Source: Viscum album
Taxonomy: Eukaryota; Streptophyta; Magnoliopsida; Santalales; Viscaceae
Assembly: GCA_963277665.1 (NCBI GenBank)
Contig: OY728122.1
Span: 1,980,972,883 to 1,981,036,882 of the forward strand
DNA length: 64,000 nt
Reading direction: 5' to 3'
The translations under genes and the position numbers were made by a program. Shown here in pieces: positions 12,148 through 23,438 of this stretch; position 1 is the stretch's first letter, and every line of letters starts with the position of its first letter. The notes under the pieces are model-generated. The model saw only the letters and a program-made list of their open reading frames with translations. It was not told the DNA's origin and did not search any database.

Positions 12148-14656
12148 TAAGGTCCCGACTATAAATATTTCATCAAATTTTAAATTAAAATACAATACAA
12201 ATTGTTAAATTCATAAAGATATTTTTTGTTTATAGTTTTAGATATTTTTGCATAAAACATACATGGAAACCAACAAGAATACAATGTTTACAATATTAAA
12301 TAGTTTCCATTTCTTCCATAATATTATTATTTTTAATAAAACATTAATAATATTTATACTATTTAACTAGGATTTTTATTTCCTCTTACACAACCTCCAT
12401 CCCTGTGATTTTTTTTATAGAATTAGATGAGCACAAAAAGATTAGTGTGGGAAATTAATAAGTAAAGTAACCCTATGTCCCATAATACTAATAAAAATAT
12501 GAAATAGTTTTCACATATACATGTTTCTCACCCAAAAATTATCATATTGATACTTTCTGAAAAGAATAGATTTATAACAAACATAAAAAACATAAAAACC
12601 CATATAGGTAACTTGGGGAATTACTCAATTATTATTTGAACCCTCATGGACACCATGTGATTGTTCACCCTCACATATATCTTACAATATTACCCTAACA
12701 TATACTTTATGATGTATCCCTCATGAATACCTTATGGTATAACCATTACATTTACACATTGAATAACAATAACTATCAAATACAAACATAAACATACCCC
12801 ATGCATTAAACGGTGATATATGTCCCACCCTTGATAGTATAAAATACCCGATAATAAAATAATAATCATAAATCATGAACAATTTAATCATAAAAACATT
12901 CCTTTTTATTTTTTTTAAAAATAGTCATTTGAAAGAAGATTTTAAAGAAATGTCTTTTACCACTGGTTCATCTTACTTAAAACATGTTCAAAACATATAT
13001 ATAATGGTTTAAAGAGTGTAATTAATTTATTAGTGAACTATATTAATATTTATAATACCTTATATGACCATATAATAATATATTTTGACCCATTTATTAA
13101 TAAATATATAGAATGAAATATATATTCATATTTTGACCCATTTATTAATACCTTAAGAATTTTCTTATTGAATGGAAGAATAACTAAATATATAGAATGA
13201 AATTGGATTAATATATATAAATAATTTTAAATGATTCCATATATTGGATTTTATGATATGAGGACTATTCCTTGGAAAAAACATTAATGAAATGATTTAA
13301 TTTTTTTGGCATTTTTTACGACCATCATGAACATATATCATTATATTTAATATCATGAATATATAATTGTTCTAAAACATTATATAAAATATAATATTTA
13401 TAATAAAATTTCATTTAACCATAATAATAGTTTTATGGCCATAATTTAAGGTGTTAAGGGAAATGGAAAGTGTATCATCCACGATGGTGGTAAATTAACC
13501 CATCATAGATGATGTTCTCATTTTTAGAATAAAAGGGATATGAGAAGGAGTTTGATGACGAATTTTTACACCTTCATGATAGAATTACATTATATATATG
13601 ATAGTAGATTTTTCATTCCCCATCGAAAATGGGTTTTTAAGATGAAAAAACAAAATAATAGAAATTAAAAAGAAAATTAAAAAAAAATGAAAGAGGATTT
13701 TATCCCTTGAATTATTCTCATTTAAAAACTCCTTAAGGGCCATGGTTTTGGCCTTTTGATGATACTGGTAGGTATTTTACATGGGTAAGAGGCATGGGAC
13801 AATAATTTTTTACAATTTAAACAAGTTACAAGGCTCTGACATGTGAAGAGAAGATGTGGTCAATAGAGGTATTTATAGTGGATGAGATTAGTGTTTTATC
13901 ATTATTTTTACATTGGTTTATTATTTTCTCTTATGACTACCAATAGTACTATAATTGTATGTAAATATATTCATATAATAAAGGATTCTTCGATATTATG
14001 GTCTTACCTCATCCACACATCATATATGACTCAATAACTCATTATATAGCTTATAGAAAAATTATCATATTTCAATATTCCCCAAAAATTCACCTCTTTT
14101 ATAAAAGTCCCCAAAATTCACCCAAAAAAATTTATCAAAATCTAAATTTTTATAATGGAATCCATATTTTGAAAATAATTTTATAAACTTGAAATATTTA
14201 ATTTTTAAATATAATCAACATTTATTCAAAAAATAATGATTTGAAAATAATAAATGATTTAATGACACTTTGAATAAATAATTAAGGTATTATAAAACTA
14301 TAATATTATCATGAATACAAAATATTAATTTATCAATACATTTTATGGAAATAAACATTCTTTTAATTCATTATATTAATTAAAAAATTGAAAATTAAAA
14401 TTTTTGTGCCAATAAAATACTAACACTTAATTTATCATTTTCAAAAAAAATTATTTACATATTACATGATATAAATATATCATTTTTTACTTATAAGATA
14501 AATAATTGTTTTTTATAAATTCATATATTATTTTACTAATCAATTTTTATATATTCTCTAATTTCATTAAAAACAAATTTCTACATTTTACATTTTAATG
14601 GAATTTTATCTATTTAATTTGAGAAAAAAAAAATTATGAGTACCTTGGTTGTTACA
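12148..14656 (-). mobile_element. LTR element C, 3' LTR
   Basis: Aligned with 19033-21542 by shared landmarks: CCCTCATGGA(C/T)A followed by CATATGATTTGT-like phrases (12645 and 19530), a stretch about a Met-ATCATAGATGATGTTCTC phrase (13500 and 20375), and terminal GTTGTTACA. It is directly followed on plus by TTCTCCCATCCTTTT, the complement of a polypurine tract. A small internal duplication lies at 13080-13203. No coding content. Confidence 0.8.
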
Positions 14657-14699
14657 TTCTCCCATCCTTTTGGAAATTAAATTAATTATGTTCTTATTC

Positions 14700-14890
14700 A
14701 CTTACTAAAAAAGTTTGGATACATTTCCCTCATTGCATTTTCATATTCGTATGTTTCTTCTTAAACCATGTGGTGTCTCTACAGAACCTTATCCTTGTGA
14801 AGTACCATATTCCAAAATACATACTCTCCATGATCAAGAATCTGAAGAGGCCTTTTCTGATAAGAATATTTATCTTCATTCTGAATTACT
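14700..14890 (-). pseudogene. Element C, C-terminal end of pol (integrase tail, chromodomain-like)
   Basis: The minus strand encodes ILDHGEYVFWNMVLHKDKVL, one stop, then EETYEYENAMRE. This follows the conserved end of plant gypsy polyproteins (I-L-D-R-x(7)-L-R-N-K-x(3)-x-V-K-V-L-W, then E-E-A-T-W-E-x-E-x-x-M-R). It lies just upstream of the polypurine tract, the correct place for the pol terminus. Substitutions and stops show it is dead. The resemblance is to the chromovirus C-terminal region; a complete chromodomain cannot be claimed. Confidence 0.6.
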
Positions 14891-15440
14891 TCTTGGATCA
14901 AAATTTGAGATGAATAAACAATATAATTTATCAACATAGAAATATGAAAAATATTTTGTACTTTGGATAAACATATAGGAAAAGATAATGTGTGTTAAAA
15001 TGGTCCAAATTTCTCCAGGATTTCATAATGTACAATGAACTATGGACTTAAATTTATTGATTTGTAAAACATATCACACTTTTTCATGGAGAAACATTGT
15101 GAATGGAATGATCACCTATATATAAAGAAAATTATTTCCTCCTATTATCTAAATTTGTTTATCCCTACTATGCTCTATACGCATGTGTTTCTAGATCCTC
15201 TTTACTTCCTCTGACACCTCCTTTACTAATTCAATACCCATCAAATTAATTTCCAGGAATTCATCCCGTAATTCTTGATTTTAGCACCGAATTCCATATA
15301 AATTTTTAATAGGATCCATATGTGTAATTCAATGAAATTTTTATTATAATAAACTCAAATAATGAAATATGTTGATCCTGACATCCTTATTAATCAATTC
15401 AAAAATCATGTTACATATCTTATAATGTCTGAATTATTCA
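14891..15440 (-). pseudogene. Element C, inter-domain pol DNA (degraded)
   Basis: Sequence between the integrase core and the C-terminal pol relic. It should encode the C-terminal half of integrase in an intact relative, but no motif survived clearly enough to place residues. No other feature seen. Confidence 0.35.
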
Positions 15441-15860
15441 CTAGGTCTGTCTATCAGATTTTGGATGAAAAGTTATACTGAAATTTAATTTAGTTCCTAA
15501 TGAATTTTGATGGCTGTTCTAAAATTTAGAATTGAACCTGTGGTCAAAGTCATGTACATTATGGATATGGAATCCATGTAACATGAAAATATATTTGAGG
15601 TTTAGTCATGAAAGATAATCTAGGTAATAAGTGTCAAAAATAATAATAAAATGATCATGTTTAGTCTGTTGATCCATAATATCCCAAATCACATTAGTAT
15701 CTCAAGAATTGTTTTGTAGCCCCACCACAAATTCCATAAATATATTTTCCCTTTTCCACAATAGAACTGGAAAAGTATGAAGAATTCCCTTTGGTATTTT
15801 TCATCTATATTATCCTATAGACATGTTGATAATTTAATGGTAAGATCGGAAATATATAAG
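15441..15860 (-). pseudogene. Element C, integrase core (degraded)
   Basis: On the minus strand near 15480-15580 a frame reads HGFHIHNVHDFDHRFNSKF, a stop, then LGTKLNFS. This matches the gypsy integrase block H-G-(V/I)-P-x-S-I-V-S-D-R-D-(P/A)-R-F-x-S-x-F-W followed by L-G-T-x-L-x-F-S. The block contains the second catalytic Asp of the DDE triad (position corresponding to S-D-R-D), here H-D-F-D, so that Asp is retained while the surroundings have decayed. The first catalytic region upstream (about 15700-15860) is only faintly recognisable. Integrase would insert the cDNA into the host chromosome. Confidence 0.6.
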
Positions 15861-16289
15861 TTTATTCCATCCCACCTGTAATACACCCAAAGTTCACTAT
15901 ACATCATAGTGCTACCACGATAAAATGAAAAAAAAAATAACATTGAACATCCCTTAAAAACTATTTCATCAATTGTGAATAATAATACCCACATAATAAC
16001 ATTCCAACTCTCAAGATATAATATCTGTAGACATTAAATTCATCAAACATACCTTCCATAACCATTTTTACATTTTTATTAACTTAGAGTCTTCCTTTTA
16101 CACTAGCTTAATTCTATCTGATAGAGGAAACCAAACCAACACCTAAAAAAAGATGAACTTCGTTCACCAACCAATTAAAATCCAAAATTCCTCAAAACAA
16201 TATTCAATGGGTCATGTTCAAAACTGAACAGGACTGATGTAGGATGATGTATTCAACGCAGAGAATCCTCCACATTATTTTCATCTTCT

Positions 16290-16530
16290 AGAAGTTAATT
16301 GACTGTTAAATCATAATCCTTTATTAGTTTAGTCCATCTTCTTTGAATCATATTCAATTCCTTCTCAGTGAATATAAATTTAAAACCTTTATGATTAGTA
16401 TATATTTTATATTTGTATCCATACAAATTATTTCTTTATTTTATTAAATCAAAAACCAAATATGATAATTCCAAATCATATGTAATATAATTCACCTTTT
16501 GAGGTTTTATTTTACTTATGGAATAAGAAA
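16290..16530 (-). pseudogene. Element C, RNase H domain (degraded)
   Basis: The minus strand reads YDLELSYLVFDL, then LYGYKYKIYTNHKGFKFIFT and EKELNMIQRRWTKLIKDYD in successive frames with one stop. These match the gypsy RNase H signature: Y-x-x-H-D-L-E-L-x-A-V-V-x-A-L, L-Y-G-x-x-(C)-x-(I/V)-x-T-D-H-K-S-L-x-Y-(I/L)-F, and K-x-L-N-x-R-Q-x-R-W-x-E. The catalytic Asp of T-D-H is Asn here (T-N-H). The domain degrades template RNA during cDNA synthesis. It is one of the best preserved pol blocks in the window. Confidence 0.75.
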
Positions 16531-17159
16531 TTACTTAATGATTCTGTAGTAGAATTCAACTAAGTCCCCTAAATGAAGCATTGGTATAAATGAAACAATC
16601 ACCATTTCTGAACGGCAGAGCCCCAAATTGAGCATTCAATAATTGTATTTTTTCTATAAAAAAACGTCTCAATTTATTTAAAAATAATTTTAACCCCATT
16701 TTATCTTAATTTCTTTAGTGGAATAGATAACCCTGACATTTTCCTAAGATAAATCATTTATATACTACTAATCCAAGTAAATTAAAAATATAAGTATCAT
16801 TTATATGGATTATCCTATCATCAATAACTTTTTTCATATGATCATCTATTATACCATAATTATATACAATGTTATCCTAAAAAAAATATGTTAAAACCAA
16901 AAATAACATTTCCTGAATCTCACACATAACTTATTTTCATTAACATTTTTTAGAACAATCCTAGGATGTTTTTCATGATTGTCATAACTTTAAAAAAACA
17001 CTAGAATATCATTAATAAATATATTAAAAAATATATCTAAATATTCAAGGAAGATTTTATTAATACGATATATAAATATAGTGGGGGAATTTGTATATTC
17101 AAAGTGAAATAAACTCATAATGCCCTTATAGAGTTTAGAATGTTTTTTATAATGTCATC

Positions 17160-17320
17160 CTCCTTCATTATCTGCTGATTGTACCCGGATCTCGTGTCAA
17201 TCATTGAAAAATAATTAGATCCCTGGAACTGGTAAAAGAAGTCATTAATATGAGGTATTCGATAAATATTGTTAACATTAAGTTTATTCAAATCTCTTTA
17301 ATCAATGAACAGGCTCATGG
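17160..17320 (-). pseudogene. Element C, reverse transcriptase N-terminal palm (degraded)
   Basis: The minus strand encodes, with one stop, a run like LNKLNVNNIYRIPHINDFF, then QFQGSNYFSMIDTRSGYNQQ. This matches the gypsy RT block Y-R-x-L-N-K-x-T-x-K-N-x-Y-P-L-P-R-I-D-D-L-F followed by Q-L-x-G-A-x-x-F-S-K-I-D-L-R-S-G-Y-H-Q. The first catalytic Asp of RT (in K-I-D-L) is retained as M-I-D-T. Later RT motifs, including the Y-x-D-D box expected near 16700-16950, were not recognised. It lies between protease and RNase H as in other gypsy elements. Confidence 0.7.
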
Positions 17321-17683
17321 AACCATATTTCATTTTAACAGAAAAATAGGAGCACCCAAAGGTGAAATGATAGAAACTATGAAACCTTTACTAATAAACT
17401 CCTAAACCTGGTTCATCAATTCCAAATGTTGTACTTGATAAATTCAGTAAGGGGGTTTTGATATTAGTTAGACATCAGGAATTAATTCAATAATAAATTC
17501 AACCATATGATTTGGTCTAACACAAGGTAACTCATTATAAAAAATATTGGTATTCAATTAATACTGGAACATCATTAATTTTAATAGTTCCTTTGTAATC
17601 AACAAGATGTTAATTATAAGATTCATTTTCATATTTTAACAGTTTTTTAGTTTCTTTATTTTTTTCTCAATGGTGTGGGTTCA

Positions 17684-18700
17684 TTATTGAATAAAAACAA
17701 TTTCAGAAATATTGGAATGTATTGTACCTGCATCAAACAATACATTAGAAAAAATTGAGCAAAAAAACAACATACATGATACCAATTCATTGGATATCCC
17801 TACATTTGAAGACATAGTCAAAAAGGCGTTCACTTGACCTTTTTTCTTATAATCAAGATCCTTTCCATCATTCAAATCTTTCCTTGGGCAGGTATATTCA
17901 TAATGCCCCATCTTAAAACATTTAAAACACATTATAGTTTTCTTATCAGAATCAATCATACCATCACCAATATATATTTCATTTCAATATAGATCCATAT
18001 TTACAATCATAAAACATGAAAAAAACTTACCAGATTTGTTAAGGAAATCCCCATGATTCTTGTTTACACATTTCCACAAAACTAGAAATTTGAATTTCTT
18101 ACCCTCAAGTGTATTTGATTAGTTCATACAAATTTCTTTCCATATGGAAGTTTTATTGTAATTTTTTTCAATGTATCTATGATCCACAAAAAACTACATT
18201 TGTACCCTCTAGGAACATTGTTCAAGTTTCTCAAAACATGAATTAATAGGAGACTAATTCCCTTTGATATCATATTTTGAATCTATAGAAAAAATGATTC
18301 TGTCAAAATCTTGAATATGATTTGGAGAGTACCTTACCAATAAAGTAAAATTTTATTTATAAACATCCACTAAAACATCCAACTTTTGGGTTAGTTTTTT
18401 GAATTTATTTTCCAACCTACGTTGAACCACTATAGTAAATTCTATGGTTTTTTTAAATTCATCCCATTCCAAGGCATTAATATCATCGATATCCCTAATA
18501 TTCATGACCATTGACCTACACTAGTCTAATTCACCTTAAAAATTCTAGAAATAAAATCTTTTTGATTATTTGGACACCCTATGACATCAAATATCGTTTC
18601 AAGGGCTTTAATCCACCCATCAACCACCTCTCTATCAGAAGATCCACTGAATGTAGGGGGTGTTTCCTCATAAAATTTTCTGCTATCATCATGTTACATT
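17684..18700 (-). pseudogene. Element C, gag with CCHC zinc knuckle and start of protease
   Basis: Reading minus: at about 18690-18550 a frame gives TPPTFSGSSDREVVDGWIKA and then IFDVIGC, resembling the retrotransposon gag core (P-P-x-F-x-G-x-x-D-P-x-x-A-x-x-W-I-x-x-(I/L)-E-x-I-F). At 17684-17959 an open 91-codon frame holds CFKCFKMGHYEYTC, a perfect CX2CX4HX4C zinc knuckle at residues 11-24 that would bind the RNA genome. Residues 73-85 read VLFDAGTIHSNIS, matching the protease active site (V-L-F-D-S-G-A-T-H-S-F-I-S) with Ser changed to Ala. Gag and protease thus lie upstream of RT, as in Ty3/gypsy. The frame is broken between the gag core and the knuckle. Confidence 0.75.
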
Positions 18701-19032
18701 GTTATAGATATGGTTGTTCTATTTGATGTATAAGACCACCATTCACATCCTGAGAAAATTTTGACATTATTTTTAAAAACAACTCTGTTCCAATTCCCAT
18801 AATTCTGGTTTGGAGATCTAAAATGATATCATCTTCTCGGTGCCTTCATACTTTACCATTCAGGTTTCTTATGTGGAAACCCATTATGAACATCAATATC
18901 TTGTATAAAGAAACATGGTAATATTGGAATTCTATATCTTTTAAACATATCCATAAGGTAAAATAATTTATGGTTTTCAATTAACATCATCCTAACCCCG
19001 AATGTTATCTAAACCATTCACTTAATACCAAC

Positions 19033-21542
19033 TACGATACCTGACAATAAAATTTTATAAAATAGTAAATTGAAATATAATCATCATTATTATATTCGTA
19101 ATGATCTTTTTTGTTTAGAGTATTCGAGAATTAGTTTTGAAAAATACGTGGAAACTCATGATAATACATGGTGGACACAACTAAAATATTATCCATTTCA
19201 TCCATAGTTAAAATTCTTTAATAAAACAGGAAAATAATTCATAATATTCATCTTTTATTCTTATTTTCTCTTACCCATACAAAAAATATGTGATTTTCTA
19301 AAAAATTAATTGAGTTGAAATACATATTATGTGAAATTGAATGTTAAGGAACCATATTTCCATCAATACATAAAATCCTATGAAATAATTTTCACAAATA
19401 CATACTTCCCACCCTTAAAGTATCATATACTTTGTTAAAAGAAGAGATTTCTATAAAACAAAGAAAACATATTTAAAACCATATAGTTACCCTAGTGAAT
19501 TACATACATATGTTTGTAACCCTCATGGATAACATATGATTTGTAACCCTAATAGATACCATACAATGTAACCCAGACATCTACTTTATGACGTAGCCCT
19601 CATATCAACATTATGGTGTATCCGTCACAATTACACATCGAATAACCATTACAGTCAATTTTGAAAATAAACATACTAAATGAATTAGGGAGAGATATAG
19701 GTCCGACTAGTCATGATAATAAATGACCAAAACCCAAAACATAATAATAAAACATGAATTATTTATTCATAAAAACATTCTGTTTGAGTTATTTGAAAAA
19801 AATTGAAAGTGGATTTATAAATAAAAGTCCCCTACCTTGGGTTTTTCTAGCTACAAACGAATTCAAACATACTATATAGTGTTTTAATGAGTGTTATTAA
19901 TTTATTAATGAAGGATAATCGTGTTTATACTACCTCATAAGACCATATTATATCCAAATTCCACCAATTAATTGACAATTTTATGTTATTTCCATCGTTT
20001 CGTGTGCGTTTTTCATGGTTTCCAAGGTTGGTTCATTATGGATTTTCCAATCGAATGAATTAAAAACACCAGAAGTGGAATTAATTTGTACCCATAATAT
20101 TAAATTATATCATATATAATTTTCCCCAAATTTGAGGATGATTGATTATATAAAACATTAATAACAATGTTTTAATTTATTTTGGCTATTTTTATGACCA
20201 TCATGAACTTATATCCTTTTCTTTATTTTAAGGTTTATATAGTTGTTACAGTACATTATTTGACTAATAATATTATAATAATAATTTATTTAACCACAAT
20301 AATGGCTTTATTAAAATCTTTTAATGATGAAATGGTAAATAAGTTATTATCATCCAAAATGGTGATAAATCGATACATCACAGATGATGTTCTCATTTTT
20401 ATAATAAAATGGAGATGTGAAATTTTTTTATGATGAATTTACAAAAAAAACATGATAAAATTAAGGAATCTATAATATCTTTGAGATTACAGAATACTTT
20501 TATAAATGGAGTTGACAAGTGAATTTTAAATGAAAATAAATTAAAAGGAAAATAAAAAATGTAATAGGATTTTACCTCTTCCATTCTTCTATTTGATATC
20601 CTTTTTACGGCCTTTGATTTTAGCCATTTGGAGAGACAAGAAGTTTTGAGACATGGATTGGAGGATAAGTAATATAATTTTGTATAAATTAAACTATCTC
20701 TATTAATTTGAGGTGTGAGGAGAAGAGGTTAAGATGTGTGGTATTTATAGTGTAGGAGAGGAGTGTATTCTCATTATTTTATTCATTAGTTATTTATTAT
20801 GGCCCAAGAGTAGGAATATTTTGAGAATTATCACAAAATATATTAAAATAATGATGGAGATTTTGATATTATTGTCATACATAAGAAATACATCATCTAT
20901 GATTCAATAATTAATTTCTTTTCATCATACTGTAAATTTTTGTATTTCACTATTCACAAACAAATTCCACTATTTTTGGAAAATTCCAAAAATTGACCGT
21001 AACAATTTTTTAATTCCTCTATTTCAAAAATAGACTCTATATTTTTGAAAATAATTTTTTAAATTTGAGAATATTGAATTTCTAATTAAAATCCCTAATT
21101 TTTAAAAAAATTATAGATTTTAAAATTATAATAGATTTTATATCACATTGAAAAATTAGTTATGGTCTCATAAAATTATATTATACTATTCATAAAACAA
21201 AATATTAATTTATGAAAAAATTTAATGAAAATACATGTTGTTTCAAAAAATTATATTAATTAGAAAATTATAAAAAAAATTACTTGTCAAAACATTAACA
21301 AATATATATATAATTTCCAAATCATTTATTTACTTTATTCATGATAAAAGTATATCATATTTTCACTTATAAGATACATCATTTTTATTTCTAATTACAT
21401 AGATGAGTTAAAAAAAAATTATTATATATTCTACAATTTCAATAGATATGAATTTATTTCATTATAAAATTTCAAATTTTTTTTTACTATTTTATTCTAG
21501 AATGAAAAAAAATATTTTACAAGTACATATGTTGTTAAAAAA
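19033..21542 (-). mobile_element. LTR element C, 5' LTR
   Basis: The left edge begins TACGATACCTGAC, which reads as a mutated TGTGACACC-type start, and follows a decayed primer-binding site on the minus strand (TTGGTATTAAGTG, expected TTGGTATCAGAGC) at 19019-19032. The right edge ends GTTGTTAAAAAA, followed by the target duplication CCCAA. Its length of 2510 bp agrees closely with the 2509 bp of the partner LTR. No coding content. Confidence 0.75.
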
Positions 21543-21547
21543 CCCAA

Positions 21548-23438
21548 GGAAGCTCTGAAAAACCTTTAATATACTAGGTGGATCCTAAGCTATCACAATC
21601 TTAAAAATCACGGATTCATGGACTGTATCGTCTACTTAGATGTTTGGTCATTGAATGTGTTCCTACAGAACCCAAAACTGGAACATTGAGTGAATACTGT
21701 AAATATGGTCTTTTCCATGTATGTCTAAATCCATCTTTAATTGTCTTAGTTTCTCATCCTCTAATTCCAAATACACAAGGTTATCTTTAATTATTTTCCC
21801 CAAAAAATGGTCTAAGCCAATAATTATTAGTTCTTGATTTCCATGAAAACTAGTGGGGGTTTCATCACATTGCACGACATCATCATGTACTCATAGTGAA
21901 TGTAATGATATCAAAAATCAATCATTTCTAAATTTTGAACCCATACTCATAGCTAGTGATATCCTGATCTATGGACAATCTTCCAAAACCTTATTTCCAC
22001 TCTTGGCTAATCAAAGAGGTTATCAGTCCTCGATAGTGGATACTTGTTCTCCATGGTCATCTCGTTTAGGACATGGTAATCCACACCATACATCAACATA
22101 TCATCCACTATCTTGGTAAAAAATATTGGGGATGCACAAGGTGAGATAGTGGGTTTGAGAAATCCCTTCCTCTGTAAGTTCTCTGCATGCAAATTTAGCT
22201 CACAAAGATCAACGAGTGCCATCTTATATTATGGTGAAAATATCATGGCCTTTAGGGTGTGCATATCAATTTATATGTTTATCTATGAGTGGTGTGGTAA
22301 TCCTGGAAATTCCTTAATGATGACTTCCCCATTCACCAGCACTACTATAAAAATAATAGATCTCATAGAATCCACTACAACAAGAGTCACACATGCCATT
22401 TTTTTGTATTCAGTTGCAACCTATTATACATGACTTCATCCTTCTCTTCCTGCATTCCCTATTCACATAAAAATAGTAACATAATCAGATCCTGATTGAC
22501 ACACCACAACCTCTTCATGAAACATTACATATAGGCATGAATACGAGATAAGCATCCCATACCTAAGATTACATTGTATGGACACATCACTACTATAATT
22601 AGGTACAAAAATAAACTCCCACCTCTCAGATTCAGGTCACAACATCGTTGAATGTGTGTGATCATTGAGTCACCTGTAGTATAAGTCTCCATATACAAGG
22701 ATTGTGACAAGGTCTCACCCAGAATCTCTATGTATTAATACAAAAATTGGAAATAAACTACTAGATCACACATGTGGTTATTAGTACTATAGAAAATGTA
22801 GAGAGGAGAAATATCCTTCCTTGAATAATCCATGGAGCATTTGGTTAATAATACTCTCCTACATATAGTTTCCATTACCACTGACTACTAGCACCTTGAG
22901 CCTTAAAGGGTAATCCTAGTGGTGGTGGTGGAAGTTTTCCATATTGTATTCCACCCCCACCTACTGTCCCAGCTCCTATTTCATCATCTCTTCCCAAGAT
23001 ACTTCCTAGTCCTACAACTACCTTTTCATACGTTTCGTATCCACTATCAATGTATCATTGAAATTGAATTTTAATAAGGAAAAATTTTAATTGATCTCAT
23101 TCATTTTTATTTCATCTAGGACTTTGAAAGTTGTGGATGTTCATATAATATGAGTTGCAATAAAATAGATCAGCATCATCTAATGAATGAGTTACCAAAC
23201 TTCAGAAATATGTGGTTATTGTTTTCCATAATGGGATGATATCATCACATTTCTCATGAACATATTTCTATTATAACATGTCATATTGTTTCCACATTTT
23301 ATAATATATGTAATATTTTTCATCTTATGTCAGGTATACGTGTCCCTATTTACAATACATTTATTTTGTGAAACCATGATATAATTTTTACTCTATGATA
23401 TCTAACCCAATATAAGAATCCTATTTTATCACATTAAT
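21548..23438 (-). pseudogene. Older gypsy element B, gag-protease-RT part
   Basis: On the minus strand a 61-codon frame at 22525-22710 ends YNVILGMGCLSRIHAYM, matching the protease C-terminus (F-D-V-I-L-G-M-D-W-L-S-x-x-x-A). At 22007-22330 the frame continues FPGLP, then SPYNMALVDLCELN, QRKGFLKPTISPCASPIFF, and ENKYPLSRTDNLFD. This matches the linker and first RT block (Y-R-M-A-P-x-E-L-x-E-L, K-G-F-I-x-P-S-x-S-P-W-x-A-P, K-N-x-Y-P-L-P-R-I-D-D-L-F). The central RT up to RNase H is missing between here and 12142, so a deletion preceded or accompanied the insertion of element C. A 70-codon frame at 21663-21875 in that interval has no recognised domain. The region 22900-23438 upstream has no recognised motif and ends at LTR element D. 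Confidence 0.65.

Larger units (their letters stand above)
12143..21547 (-). mobile_element. LTR element C, full-length Ty3/gypsy retrotransposon (decayed), with target duplication CCCAA
   Basis: Two direct repeats of about 2.5 kb (12148-14656 and 19033-21542) flank 4.4 kb of internal DNA carrying gag, protease, RT, RNase H, integrase and a C-terminal pol relic, all on the minus strand in canonical gypsy order. CCCAA occurs immediately outside both ends (12143-12147 and 21543-21547), a 5-bp target duplication as expected for integrase. The insertion lies inside the pol of an older gypsy element (11484-12142 and 21548-23438). The IN C-terminal motif next to the 3' LTR resembles chromoviruses, most like the Tekay/Del type, but the lineage is inferred from short motifs only. 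All reading frames are broken. Confidence 0.8.

Noticed and set aside
12143..21547. Integrated plant pararetrovirus instead of an LTR retrotransposon
   Set aside because: Paired LTRs, a 5-bp target duplication, a polypurine tract next to the LTR and integrase relics fit Ty3/gypsy; no movement-protein or coat motif of pararetroviruses was seen.
22113..22433. 106-codon plus frame
   Set aside because: It lies antisense to the protease-RT linker and RT relic of gypsy element B, which has clear family motifs on minus.
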